64,000 bases of DNA from Diprion similis. Taxonomy: Eukaryota > Arthropoda > Insecta > Hymenoptera > Diprionidae. Below, piece by piece: positions 1 to 12,475 of this stretch. The DNA lies in NCBI RefSeq assembly GCF_021155765.1, contig NC_060108.1:15401025-15465024 (forward strand), given 5' to 3'. Every line of letters starts with the position of its first letter. Position 1 is the first letter of the stretch. Both the position numbers and the translations under genes were made by a program. The notes under the pieces are model-generated. The model was not told where the DNA came from. It ran no database searches and saw only the letters and a program-made list of their open reading frames with translations.

Positions 1-729
1 AATCAATCGAGGAGAGCTTATGCTGCAGAGACGGTCTCTCACCCCCCCTCTGTTCTCCGCTCGTCCCTCCCCTCATCTCGTCTTCGCTCTCCCAACCACC
101 CTTCTCCGTATCTTATTCTCAGTGAAAACGGAAGAAACTCCTTTACCCCCCGGATCGGCGAGCCACCGATCTAAACTACTTTAATCTAGTTGCAAACGAT
201 TGGGAAACAGCTAACTTCGAGACTCTTGCGCCTCACTTCAGACAAAGGTAGCGGGCGGTCTATCTCCTCGTCGTGGCCGCTGCCGGAGGCTAGATAGAAC
301 GCGTATATATAGTAACACCTGGCCAACGATTTCGGCTCTATTATCTCTAATCCTCCCCCCCCTCCCCCCTCCCCCGCCAACCCCACAGCACTGTCCGAAA
401 GTACGTAACACCATTTCAACTGCCATTGCTGTTAGAGTAGCGAAGGGTGATCAGGAGCGAAGGAAAATTCGTAGCGGTGTCCTACGATGATATACCTATA
501 CAGTGTTATTATACCTTGAGATGGTTAAAAAGTGCGACTTATCGGCTTACTTTTATCCGGAACATAGACGCTGTCGGGGAGGACGAGGAGGGCGCAAGGT
601 ACCGGGCTACAAGCTCGAAGCTTGGGCTTTGCTTCGGCTTTGCTTGACGTCAGCCTCGGTGCCTAGCGGAAATGCGATGAGATTAAAGTATTTGGAGTAA
701 CTGCAAGCGACAGGAGGGATAGAAGCAAT

Positions 730-766
730 GAGAGAGAGAGAGAGAGAGAAAGAGAGAGGGAGAGAG
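730..766. repeat. (GA)n microsatellite
   Basis: Interrupted GA dinucleotide run. GAGA-rich tracts can bind GAGA-factor-like proteins in insects, but no adjacent gene supports that here. Confidence 0.9.
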
Positions 767-940
767 TGACGGAGAGAAACCCGAGAGACAAGAAAAAAGT
801 ACTCAGACTTCCCAGCTGTTGGTAATCGATTACCCATCGACGATGGGGACTCGCTCTAAGGATGATGCCATGCCGCACGATGAATTGTCAATTTTGTCAT
901 ATTTGTCAAGAAAAGATCAACTTACTACGAAAATTTACCT

Positions 941-981
941 TTTATTTCATTTATTTATTTATTTATTTATTCATTTATTTT
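941..981. repeat. (TTTA)n tetranucleotide repeat
   Basis: About ten imperfect copies of TTTA or TTCA. A similar but more degraded TTTA/TTCA stretch lies at about 12001-12116. Confidence 0.85.
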
Positions 982-2392
982 AAACATACGGTGCCAGGTT
1001 GAAAGTTCTCTTGATGTTCAACCCCAAGCACTCCTGATACCCGTTACGCATTTCCGTCGTCGAAACGCATCGCCGAAGATAAACATCGGCGTTCACATGC
1101 AGGAGTGATTTGCCTGTTTGCAAGGCGACGATCGCAGCTATCGGATGCTACGCGGGGCGTCATAGATCCTCGGAAACGTTTTGCCTCGGGAACAGGAGAC
1201 AAGTCTGGCGTGTCCGTCGTGTTTACGAGGGCATTTACTGCCCATAAAGTAGCACCTAACTGGGCACACTCGTACACAATGCTCACCGAGTCGCACGCCC
1301 ACGACTCACGTCAGCTTCTCTCCTGGCTCATTGTCGGCGTGTATCCTTGTGTCTGGATACTGCGGTGGCGATTCTCCGCCGATTACATTCCTCTCTATTA
1401 GCTGACCTGGCGAAAATTAACCAGACCGACCGAACAACTTGCTGCTGAAAGTCTGTCGCTCGAATATCGCGACGCGCGACAGGAATTTTAAGTCAGATTT
1501 AAGTCTGAAGATCATCCTCGATGCTCCGAAGGTGTAAATACGTTTGTGAGGTATATGAAAGAGCGATATTACTGCTTTGCAATGAAACGATTTGCGGGAA
1601 GTTTATCTGCAATCATGCGTTTACGGCACGATTTTACGTTTGTACGTATATAATGTTTCAGCATGATATCTAAAATCAAAATCGTTTTTCACAAAACAAA
1701 AGGTTCCAAGATTCAAAAGTTATGTATTTACATTCTGAACTTGTGAAACACAAACATGTATAAAATATTGCACGGGCTGATGCAAGAGGGGAAATTCTTG
1801 TCAAGAATAATAAAAGCTTGAAGAATTCCTCACAAATTGTTATAACAACGATGAATATTATTCTCTCCAGTCATTTTTCCCTTACTCTCACGTCTTTCTT
1901 TGAGTTAAACTGAACACCTATAGTATATTTTATTCCCAGTTCTTATCCTTGATTGTTGAATACAAAATTTTCAAAGAAAGCATTTTCCTCGACGCACAGC
2001 TCGCGAGGAGGTTAACTAATTTCGTCAAGAAAAATATGATCACGATATTAGAACAAAATTAGTAGAACTGAGAATTTTTCAGCCGCAAGTAACATCCCCG
2101 AATGAAATAATGCACGACGCGCCATAATCGTATGAAATATTTCCTCCAGCGATACGTCTCCACGAAGTAACTTTTTTGCATGAACCAATTCGCTAAAGAG
2201 GAAGAGAATCAGAGAGCAGACGATGTTGGTGAATAAAATCACGGCAAAATCCTGTCTTTCCGAACCAGAGTCAGTCCGACAATTTATTGGGGGAATGCCA
2301 ACCGCCAAGCAGTCCAGAGTCGTTGGTGACACTGGTGAACTGGCGGAACTTTGCATGTCCGTCTGTCCGTTCCGCTTCGTTCCTCGAGAACT

Positions 2393-2404
2393 TATAATAT
2401 AAAA
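2393..2404 (+). promoter_or_regulatory. TATA-box candidate
   Basis: TATAATATAAAA sits about 210 bp before a strong splice donor. If used, transcription would start near 2425-2435. No strong initiator motif is evident there. The call is supported mainly by its position ahead of the first-exon candidate at 2425-2615. Confidence 0.35.
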
Positions 2405-2424
2405 CAGAGGTATGGAGTGCGGAG

Positions 2425-2615
2425 GATCATAAGAGTGCAGCCAACCGGCTCAGCACGGCTGGCAACAAACGTGGACGAAACTCTTCGACCGCGTTGGGCA
2501 ATAAAGTGAACGATACCGCCGGAGTGACACTCGTGAGGAAGTCCCACCAGCTCCGACGCGGCTACCTAGACATGAATATTTCACTGCTAATTTCACCGTC
2601 GACTTTATTCCCCCG
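2425..2615 (+). other. Orphan first exon candidate (5' end of an unidentified gene)
   Basis: This about 190-base stretch follows the TATA candidate and ends at CCCCG|GTGAGTATC, a near-consensus donor after 2615. A short upstream frame starts at 2413 and stops six codons later. The last ATG, at 2572, opens a frame of 14 codons plus two bases (MNISLLISPSTLFP) that runs into the donor in phase 2. The peptide is mildly hydrophobic but too short to assign. No acceptor or second exon could be identified downstream, so this may be the first exon of a gene with a long intron, or a chance combination. The function is unknown. Confidence 0.3.
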
Positions 2616-2821
2616 GTGAGTATCAGTCGCGAAAGTACCTTTCCCTAAATTTTCGTGCGTTTGTGTACTTCAATTTGCCTATTCCCGCGTGTAAAACTGC
2701 AGATTCAAGTATCGTTGAGCAATGACGTAAAAGCTGCGAGATATGGAGATTCATTTTCCGATGACAATATTAGGTACTCGACATATCGTAGTTGCACCCT
2801 TCATAAGTCTTAAGAATGTTG

Positions 2822-3207
2822 AAAAATAATCGATTTTCGATCAAATCGATATAATCTATTATTTTTCAAACTCGATTGATCGACCGAACTGATTATTTTC
2901 TTTCGCAAACAATTTTTGTTTTTTTACTCCCATGAACGAAGCAATGCAATATCAATTTATGTGATCAGGTGAAAGATAAACGAATATTTTCACCTGAAAT
3001 TGAAAAATATTCTGAATAAAACTACAAATTATGAAAAAACTTTTCCGCTATTAAGACTATATACTGAAATTTACTAAATTTCGTTTTCACGTACACCGTT
3101 TTAAAAAAATACAGCATAATCAATTAAGCGATTAATTTTTACCGACACAATAGTATCGCACTCGATTATTTTCTTGAACTCGATCAATCGATACATCGAT
3201 TATTTTT
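2822..3207. repeat. Possible MITE or foldback remnant with 13-bp inverted ends
   Basis: AAAAATAATCGAT at 2822-2834 is repeated in inverted orientation at 3195-3207. Internal ACTCGATYRATCGA and CGATTATTTT motifs recur near both ends. A nested 12-bp inverted repeat lies at 2819-2830 and 2858-2869. No target-site duplication is visible and no transposase is present, so this is either a decayed non-autonomous element or AT-rich chance structure. Confidence 0.35.
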
Positions 3208-3332
3208 AGCCTAAAAGCCATCGCTGATTAAATTTATCTCTTGGCGGGTTCACGAGTGGCCCTAATTAGGTAGTACGCGGATCAACATCGTCAGATCTTT
3301 TGAGCTTTCGACGAAACGTTCATTCAGTTTCT

Positions 3333-3546
3333 CCTGTTATTTTAACCGATTAATTAAAACCGGGAATTCGTCGAATTAGCTAATCAACAACTGAAGATGC
3401 GAGCACGTGCACAAGGCTGATGGCAAAATACAGGCTGCTTCAAGATATATGTATGTATATATGTATGTACAGGTACATATTTGGCTGTTGATTAACTAAT
3501 TCCAGGAATTGCGAATCCAGTTTAATTAACAGGGTGAAATAACAGG
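3333..3546. repeat. Long imperfect inverted repeat (about 60-bp arms)
   Basis: The arm at 3333-3390 pairs with the arm at 3486-3546 around a 95-base loop. The ends match exactly over CCTGTTATTT and over TAATCAACA, and TTAATTAAA and GAATTAG also pair. The arms contain several TAATTA-type homeodomain core motifs. It could be a foldback element, a long hairpin RNA, or part of a cis-regulatory element. Confidence 0.5.
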
Positions 3547-3937
3547 TTAACTACCTCGCTACTAATTTCGAAACTGTAGTATGTTCGAGACGACAGTTGA
3601 CCTTGATTCTTTACTCAAATTTGACTCTACTCTTCTCAAACTTTGACGATGAAGTAAACAAAGTCAGAGTTATTTCAAGAAACGTACCCTATTTTTGCGA
3701 TAGTGGATTGATAAAAATCTTGATTCGGTAACTTTTTACAAAAATCTGTTTACAGCCACGGCAGAGAAACGAGGTTAACGAGGCCATCGCCAATCCTGGT
3801 GTTAAATTAACCCTTTCAGTGGGGCAATTCAGTTCTTTTTTTTTAATTTTTTGCAGGGAAGTGCAATTATGCATTACGTATTTATTTTTCGACGCTGAAT
3901 GCTAATCCAATGTCAAAAATTGAATAAAACTAAAAAC

Positions 3938-4115
3938 CACCCCTAAATTGGGGTGAAAATGGGGTGCATTATCAATATTGTTTTAGACAGTGTTCCTGAA
4001 TAAGTTTTATATGAATATTTATTTTGAGACAGTACGATTTTAATCCGAGAATAGGTGCGAACCCCGAGACTATCTATATACACCCCTAAAAAGGGTAAAA
4101 ACTATCCCTACGCAT
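3938..4115. repeat. Degraded CACCCC...GGGGTG dispersed repeat fragments
   Basis: Two fragments, 3938-3967 and 4079-4115, share an ACCCCTAAA core followed by GGGTGAAAA or GGGTAAAA. Similar CACCCCT/AGGGGTG motifs occur in insect dispersed repeats; the family name is not known to me. Confidence 0.35.
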
Positions 4116-5464
4116 TGAATTTGTTAAATGTAATAGCCATTCTGAGATCTCTGTTTGTCAACCAATGAATTCCAAGTGATTTTAGTACACGTTTATTATC
4201 AAATGTCTCCGTCAACGAATCACATTCAAGAAAATACGTTTTTTCTGTGCATATGTTTATTCATAACAATTACAAAAAATTATTGAATCACAACAAAGCC
4301 TAATCATTCCAAAGTTTAGGTATATTTTCACCTGATAATGCAAAAGAAATCCTGATTTCGCACGGAATATAAAAAAAAGAACAAAAGAAAGAAAAAAAGG
4401 CTGCCACTGTAGTGATTTTTGTGACTGAACGGGTTAAACCGGATTTAAAATTACAAAATTGATGATCGATAGATACCCAGGTACCTACGTGAGAAATGCG
4501 GGAGAACCGAGGAGTAGATTTAGCTCGGAAGTTCGTCTTGCATATTCCAGAAGCGTGAGAATAATAAATCGAGACGATGCCTTTACAACGGTACACTCAG
4601 GCCCTCTTCTGGTCCCACTGCGTCTCTGTCCCCCAGCATCACCAGATGAGTCCGGGGACACCGAGTCTCCCGCGTCTTGTAACACCTTACGCGAAGCGAC
4701 AAGGCGTAGGTACGTACCTTCTTTCCACCGCCCTCTTAGCGCACCCTGCGCCCTTCGCCATCTACCCTAAGCACCGTATCTACCCTGCACTCAACCCACC
4801 GTCATCAGACCGGAGTTTTGGATTATGCAGCGCACGACCCAAGTACTCCGGGCTTACTACACTTATTCCCTATTTTATCCACCAGTCGGAACTTCAGAAT
4901 GTCTCTTTCCAGCTAGACGGCTATTTTTATAATCTGGATTCCCACGGGGAAATCTGCCATGTCGTTTCGCACCTATTTCAAGGACTTTCTCCCACACTGT
5001 TAGAAATTTTTGTCATCAAATCACGAGGAGCCTCGGAAGTTTCCAGCCAACGTAAAAATGCGGCAAATCTGCGGCACGATGTTAGCTACTAGAAAAAACT
5101 CGCGCGTTTTTAGAGTATCGTTGAGAAACACGTGTTTAAGAAATTCAAAGGAAAGTTTATTTTAGTTATGAATTCAACGTACGTTGGTGCTTTAATCCCG
5201 TAGCGATTTCACCAGCGATGGTCGACTCTTTACGTTAACTCTTTGCGTATTCTTACCACCTACTTTATATACATTTTTTGTATATTTAGAAAACTTTTAA
5301 ACATATTTCTTTGCCGATTTTTGCCATTCCTGATAGTGTACGAATAGGTTTTCAATACTAGAGAGTAATTATTGCGATATAATTTAAATTATTATTGCTA
5401 GAAAAAAATTGATTACAAACATGTAAGTTTACGCGTCTAGATGTTTTACAAAAATTAATTTTTC

Positions 5465-5741
5465 TGGGGTCACTGATTACGAATCTCTAGTCGGATTTAA
5501 AAAATTCAAGATAGAGGATTCAATACGGCGAACGAAAATTTCAAATTCGATCAAATCCGTTTTGGGATCGCTGATTACGAATCTGAGATCACATTTTGAA
5601 AATTCAGTATAGCGAATCTAATCAAAAATTGTTTGACCGTATTCGATCAAATATGAAATCTTTGTCCACCATATTGGATCTGCCATCTGGACTTTTTCAA
5701 ATTTGATTTCAGATTCGTACACAACGACCCCAAAACCCACA
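5465..5741. repeat. Cluster of three copies of an about 70-bp dispersed repeat
   Basis: Two direct copies begin at 5465 and 5563 with GGGNTCNCTGATTACGAATC and carry a following ATTCA...AT motif. A third copy runs on the opposite strand at about 5670-5741; read in reverse it gives GGGGTCGTTG then ACGAATCTGAAATC and ends in ATGGCAGATCCAATATGG. A fourth copy sits at 37557-37628. The shared order of motifs shows one family. Confidence 0.7.
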
Positions 5742-8700
5742 CATACTATCTTGTTATATAAAAATTGACTGAGCATAATAATGTGTGACTCGAAGGGTTA
5801 AAGCTAATACCAGCCTTGGAAGTAGAAGAGCTCAGAGTTGGGTCGGGCATGTCGGTGACGGCACGGGCGAAAGTATAGTAGTCGAACTCATGACCCGGTC
5901 GGACAGCCGCGACGTGGTCAGGAGTAACGGGCGACGTGGTCAGCCCGGTGGGTCGTACCAGCGATGAGTGTAAGTAGTAGCTGAGACGTCATTGGTCAGA
6001 CGCCCTACTCCTGACGCAAGTAGAAGCCACGGCTTTGGTCAGACGACGCGCTGGACTACGAGCGTCACCCCGAGAGTGTCAATTTCAGCTATTTATTACT
6101 TCTCTCGCTGATTCTGACACAAAGGAAATTTGAGGAAATTCATAGGAGAGAAAAACCGGCGGGTTTTCATTGCGGGTCAGACAACCTCCACGGATCACTA
6201 TGTAATCGAATTCGTGGCTGTAACGATATTTATCTGCTGTAAGATACAGGTTGCTGTGTCTGGTCGAAGCTGACATTCACGGATTAATCGAATAAGAATC
6301 GAGTCGCTAATTGCGTCGTTGGATGTAGTTTGGACGATATCATTTTGTTTATTCAATGGAATTAACATCGGTGTTCGGAATGAAATTACTCGTCTCAACT
6401 GGTCGATCGTGGAAATAATGTTGTTAATATCAATAACAAGAATAAAGCTGAACGATTATAATGTAAGAGCAAAAGCAATGAATTTCGGCTAATGAACTCA
6501 CCCAACGTTCAACGTATCAAATTGGAGGATAATTGTTAGAGAAATATTGATACGAAGTAAAATCGTCGATGGTTAATTACAAGAGTTAATTGGGGTGAAG
6601 AACTTTCTCGTTACGGAGTGGTATCAGCAAAATTGGTACCGTTTGATACTCAGGAAGTTGTTGATTACCCACCGTAGAAGTTATTAGGGGAATCTAGAAA
6701 CACGGTGTGCCGCAACAATAATTAATAAGCTAACGGTGAATGCTTAGCCTTTGTGCAAAAAGCGTTCCTTCGACAACACGGTAAGGAAGACGGGCATTTG
6801 ACCGTCAGAAAAAGTTCTTCACCGAAATATACAGAATGAAATTCCCTGACTAACTGTCATTTAAAAATGATTTCCCGCTCGAATTTATTTCAAGAGGATG
6901 AACAGCAACGAACAGCCGTATAAACCTTGCAAAAAAAAAAAAAGATCACTGGCTGCAAAACCGATTGAAACAGCGTAATTAAGTCAAATGCCGTCTATCC
7001 GGGGTGATTAAAGTACGGCCAGAGTGCCTCTCGAGTGTCTGAAACGAGGTCGTGCGTTATCCCATCGACGAAGTTGAGGTGCCGCCGAAGCCCCGCGGTG
7101 AATTGCCGAAGAGATAATAACCCCGGCAATTATAGTGATATATCCACTTGGCGCGTATACAGCTCCCTGGGCAAAGCTACCGAGGCTTGCATGCATAATG
7201 GCGCCCATCCATGGGAGAGCAGTGAAAAGTGCTTACGGAACTCTCGTTATTACACCTGCGATGTCGTTATTACACCTGCGATCAGTCGGCTTTGGGCCTC
7301 GCGATATAAACGCGACGATCTGACACTGAAGTCGAACGGAGGATATCCACCCTCGTCTTCGCCTCGCGATCAGTAACACGTGCATGAATACCCCGTGGTT
7401 TGAAGACCCGGGGGAAGTTCAGACTCTGCACGATCATATCGGCGCCCACGTTCCCGGCAAATGTCATTCCGACGAGGTTGGGCCATCCCGCGGAGCGTGC
7501 GGCGAATAATTACGCAGATTAGGTAGGTGGCTGGCTGCAGGGTGGCTACTAGGTACATACATGTGGGCGGTTTACCCTGCTTCGCGACAACGCGGAGAAG
7601 ATCTCGTACATTCGGCCCGTTGACGAGGGCGATAAACCGGAAGTTATCGCCGTAGTGGATCGAAATTGGATAAAAATCGGCCACGAAGTCATTTTTCTCG
7701 TCGAGGAGTTGATTCCAAAAATGTGGAACTTTTGTATGGAGTCATTTTTGGTACGTGAGTAACCGGATCTATTATCAAAATTTTCGTTTAAATAAGATCC
7801 ATGAACCGAGAAGTATACAAAAACTGGGTTTTCTAGGTAACATCATAAATGTCATAAATAACTTATTCGTACCTGAAAAACATACGAGACTATTATTAAC
7901 AGTTATTCTCGAATATTTTTCACTATGTGTGACTAATTAATAGATTTCCAAATGCGGATGTAAATAATGCCCAAAACCGATTACTTTAAAATGTGTAATG
8001 ATGCCGAGAATTTTCGTTGTGACGTCTGGAATTATTTTGCTTCAAAGAAATGACCAAAATGTACGCTGATTTTTTTACATAAATAATTCAAGTCCGATTC
8101 CTGTAATCGAAAATGATAACCACTTAATTTTATTCTCTCATTTTTAGCGTATTTATATTAAACATTTGATGAAAATCGGATATAATTTGTGTATTTTAAT
8201 ATCCGTGATATCAAACCCGGGATTTAAAAATTTGGACATAACATTGAAATTCGGTGATGTTAAGATCCCGATAAGTGTACGGATTTTAACGGAAATCTGA
8301 TAATATTTCAATTTCAACGTCCGCAATTTTGAATATCTAAACGTAGACGTCATATTGGAATTGAGTAAGCGGAGAAAAGATTTAAAAGACGAGAATCCCA
8401 TGGGAATTTGATGAGTTCGAGACTCTTGACCCATTTTTTTAAAACTCCAGCCTCCCAAGACTCAGCCCTCTTCTCTACATTGCCTTCGCTTATTTTCGTT
8501 TCTTTATGAAGAATTATTGAATTTCTGTACGAGTGAAATTAATTTCTGCCCGAATGATATTTCATCTCCAGAGTTGTTTCGCGTTTTAATGGCCAGCCAT
8601 TTAGGGTTCGACGTAGGCAGGTAACTGTATCTTCAACTTCCCTTACGGGATTAATAGCGGACTGCAATAAATCGCCCCCTTCTCGAGCCTTCTCTCCCTT
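5742..8700. other. Non-coding stretch, nothing assignable
   Basis: Contains an exact short tandem duplication at 7244-7282. Several frames of 60-113 codons exist, for example 7035-7376 plus and 7370-7684 minus, but their translations show no domain and overlap one another on opposite strands. Confidence 0.55.
7244..7282. repeat. 20-bp tandem duplication
   Basis: TCGTTATTACACCTGCGAT occurs twice with a period of 20 bases (7244-7263 and 7264-7282). It looks like a recent slippage or a duplication arising during repair. Confidence 0.85.
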
Positions 8701-11700
8701 CTCTCTCTCCCTCTCTCCTCTTCCAACTCACTTACCGGGAGTTACCTACGCGCCGTTGTATATCCGGACGCTCGAGGTAGATTTAAAGGTTCACGCTAGA
8801 TTACGCAAATGGCACGATAATGCGGGGAATCGTTTTCATGCCGAACCATACCGAATAACTCGATCCATCCACCGTATACAGTATATACGCATTATATATA
8901 CATATGCGTGTGCGTGTTGCGTATATACGGCAGCTTTTATCACGGTACATAAAGAATTTAAATTCCCTCATCAATTATGCACTTGCGCCAAATGATGTCC
9001 TCGTCATGCTTGGGTCCATAAGTGCACGTAATTGTCGCATCAATAATTTGCAATTAACCAACTGGTATTACAGTCCTAATTAAACGCGCATCAGGAGTAT
9101 ACGATATATATATTTATATATGTATATACATATATCTACGATATACGTGGGTGGTAATTGTTCGAACTCCGAAGTTGTTGGTAGCTCGGTATTTTAATAT
9201 AACCGATACACGACCTGACTTTGCCTCTGCATCTCTAATAGATTTCAAAATTCAAATTTAGTTTAAGGAGCAAAGCATCTTGCGCAGGGAAGCCGTGTCT
9301 TCGGAAAGTTTCGAAGACCGTGAATGAACAGGATTACAAATTAGTGACTATATGTATATATATATACCTATATAAATTAGGTAAATTTCAGCAAAAATAA
9401 TTGGAAACTTTCCTAATTGAAATGACGAAAGTTGCAGTGACTACTTTTCCGTTCACTCGCAATCCCCGAAATTTCGTATCGATTTAAGTGAAACTTGACG
9501 TGTGATCAAAACTTGAATCTTACTTTCAACAAACAACTAAAGAGATTGACTTTTTTTATTCATACATTACATATGTTGATGATATAAATTTCGTAATCAT
9601 CTTGACAGTACTTAAGTAAAATCTTTGGAAATTTAATTCAGATACAGACCTATATGGGGTTAAAAAAAGGCGAAACTAACCCCAATAGATTATTACGTCC
9701 GAAATAACGTTGAAGGAATAAAAGAAGACCGTATGAAAATCAATTTTGCATTAACGGATACATATGCAGTGTATATTCTATATATATGTACATAGAATGC
9801 GGAATATGTAGGTCGATAAGGGGGCTGAATCGGGGGTTGGTGGCCGTTTCGACGGGTATAGGTGGCGGGTCCAGAGCCCTCGGTTTCTATTATTTCTCAG
9901 GGCCGGCGAAAGATTAATGTAGGTTGAGCACCGGTGCGCGACGCGTGATCGTAATGTTAAGAGGCAGGCAGTCCGGGTCGGCTCGGGTAAACCTGGGAAT
10001 CCCCGCAGACCTCGTACCCTGGTTGATAGTAGCGTCGCGTCCCGCTCGTTATAACCACAGACTGGCGAAAGCGGGAAGAGGCGGCGGAAGGACGAACCGA
10101 GGGATGGAGAATAAGAGGTTGAAAGAGGAACGGAGACACCGCTCCGCCTGCGGAGCCCCGCAGGAGCGGTTCCTCAAAGATGAAAAGCACCTCCCCTCTC
10201 TGTCTGTACCTGCCGACTATTCCCGATCAATTTGGCCGCTCGGTTAACCCAGAAGAAAATTTTCTACCGGATGAATAATGAATGTAATAATAAGCTGCGT
10301 CGTTGATTGATCGCGGGTCGACAGAGTTTTATATTATATACATATATATATGTATATATACATTAGGTGCGGAGCTTCCCATCACGACGATCTCTTCCGG
10401 AGGTGGATAGGTAAGTGTAGAATACATGAGGTAGGGTGGATTGTAAGATGTAGGGTGTATCGATAGATAAACTCCGCAAGGCATGAAACGTGCGTCTTGT
10501 TTAGACCGACAAATTTACAGTAACACACCATTATGAAACATTTTTCAAAGTCCCGACAGTTTTTTGCTCAACAGCTCCGAGGATTCTGATGCGTCTAACG
10601 TTAGTCTGAAAGTTCGATTGAAGAGCTAAGCCGTGACAGTTTGTTCGACACGTGTATCGGTATGGGAGAAAAAACAATAAATGTGCGAGACTGTTTGTTC
10701 TGGTTGAAAAAGTAACGTCAAATCAACCGGCATGTGGGGGGTAGGAGGTCGTGGAGGATGGCGCGGTGTTAATTGAAGGTCGTGCAGAAAAGCTAACGAT
10801 ACTTTCAGGAACATGTGTTTCTCGCCAGTTGTGGCGCAGAAGTTAAATTGAAAGAAGGTGAAAAGAAAAGTTTTGGTTAACTTTCCGCGCATTCAAAGCG
10901 ACCGAAAAAGTCAATGAAACATGAATTGGCAGCAAGTTCTGTCTCCGTTAATACGTTAATTTCGATTTTGGATCCAGGATCAAATCTTCGGATCAGCGTC
11001 TGAGAGCAGCAGGAAAGTGACTTATAACGACGTGATTCAAAACCGGATTGGAAAGCCGCGGTGTAAAGAAGTCTCGGGGTTTCGGTTATTTCTGGATCAT
11101 TGGATAGCCGCGAAATCGTAGTTCACGAACCGTAAAGTGCAACAAATCAGAATGCAAGGAAGGCGACACTTTCCTGGGGGCACGAGTGAAGTATCACCTC
11201 GAAACTCGGCTAGCTAGTTCACTTGTAAAAATACTTTGGCGAGACGAATGTGCAGAAATATGTCGCCCCGTCTATAGTTTCACATTCACGCCCCGGCCAA
11301 AGTAAGTTGGGGTTACTTCCAGAGTCAAGAGGTGCATTTCTAACAAGATCCATTAGTCTTTCTGTCTTCCATTTCCATTAATTTCGACCGGTGTGAAAAC
11401 TTTTTGGCAAGCGCATATTCTTCCTCGATCGATGATTACACAAGTACCTTTATCACATCGTCATCGAGTCATTAAGTAAGACGAGGGTAACTTTAACTTT
11501 GGCCGAGGGCAACTAGGAGTTTGAGAAACTCATCCGGAGGGAAAAAGATGAAGACAATCCGCCAAATGTTGGAAGAGTTTTTGAGACTTTTTTGGGTATG
11601 TGAAAGAGTTGGATCGAGTTCTTTCGCAAGTTACATAATTCGCGGCGAAGCTGTAAACGGTGAATTATTATTCAGAGGGGATGACGCCACGTCGCAAAAG

Positions 11701-12000
11701 CTGACATAAAGCTTTTATTCGATTCTATTTCGTTCTATTTCCTCCCATTCCGTACAGCCCGCCTCTCTCTACTCCTTGTTTCCGTCAATTCTCCTCGTGT
11801 ACATACATATAAGAAACGTAAGAATAAATTTGCTCCGGCGCTGAAAACTCGGGCAGCAACAAATTGGAGTAGGTATACGGATTATGCAAACCAAGGACAC
11901 TTTTCAGTTCCTGGTCGGCCCAAACGTGCCACGCCTAGCAAAGTATTCGATTCCCACGAAGCGGGCTTCGCGAATATAAATCAAGCTTCGCTCCGGGTGT
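8701..12000. other. Non-coding stretch with AT-rich microsatellites
   Basis: TATA/TATG runs lie at about 9102-9136, 9350-9374, 9774-9794 and 10329-10364. The segment at about 9000-9075 is rich in TAATTA-type and CAATTA motifs and resembles a conserved non-coding element, but conservation cannot be judged from one sequence. No gene was recognised. Confidence 0.5.
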
Positions 12001-12377
12001 TTCATTCACACTCATTCATTTATTTATTTACCTGTTTCTTTATTTATTCACGCACTCTTTCATTTGTTGGTTCGTTCATTCGTTCGATCGTTCATTTATT
12101 CATTTAGTCACTCGATATAATATGTTATCGTTAAATTCGAGGCATTTCAATTTAACGTCCCTCTCGCTCTCTCTCTCTCTATCCTTTATTATATGGTATT
12201 AGTGTTTGCAATTGGGTTTATATTGATATTTGTATTTTTACTTTTATTTTTATTTCTATTATATGCCTATGTCTATTTATATTTGTATTATTCTATTCCA
12301 ACTACCAATGCCAACTTACCGTACGGCCTATTTCTAGGATACGGAATAATAAATGATATCTGTTCTGATCTGGTCCC

Positions 12378-12475
12378 TTTCTGTCTCTCTGCCTCCCTCC
12401 CTTCCACCCGCCCTCCCCTTCTCTCCCTCGTTCCTTCAAACTCTGCCTCTCTCTCTCTCTCTTTCTCTCTGTCTA
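12378..12475. repeat. CT-rich low-complexity tract
   Basis: Plus-strand polypyrimidine stretch with CTCT runs. It produces spurious Ser/Leu-rich frames on one strand and Arg/Glu-rich frames on the other. Confidence 0.8.

Larger units (their letters stand above)
1..2392. other. Non-coding stretch upstream of the orphan promoter
   Basis: No exon with convincing protein content was found. The stretch holds a C-rich tract at about 352-378, a GA microsatellite at 730-766 and an ATTT/ATTC tetranucleotide tract at 941-981. Open frames of up to about 100 codons occur on both strands but their translations are low in complexity or follow the repeats. Confidence 0.6.
2616..5460. other. Non-coding, repeat-derived and AT-motif-rich stretch
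   Basis: Holds a possible foldback element (2822-3207), a long imperfect inverted repeat (3333-3546) and two short CACCCC/GGGGTG repeat fragments (3938-3967, 4079-4115). The longest open frame, 171 codons from 4577 on the plus strand, has no recognisable domain and no splice or promoter support. Confidence 0.55.

Noticed and set aside
4577..5092. 171-codon plus-strand frame
   Set aside because: Pro/Ser/His-rich translation with no recognisable domain; it overlaps other frames and begins inside a longer open stretch without start-site context.
9157..9175. TTCGAACTCCG sequence resembling a tRNA B box
   Set aside because: No matching A box or cloverleaf-forming arms nearby.
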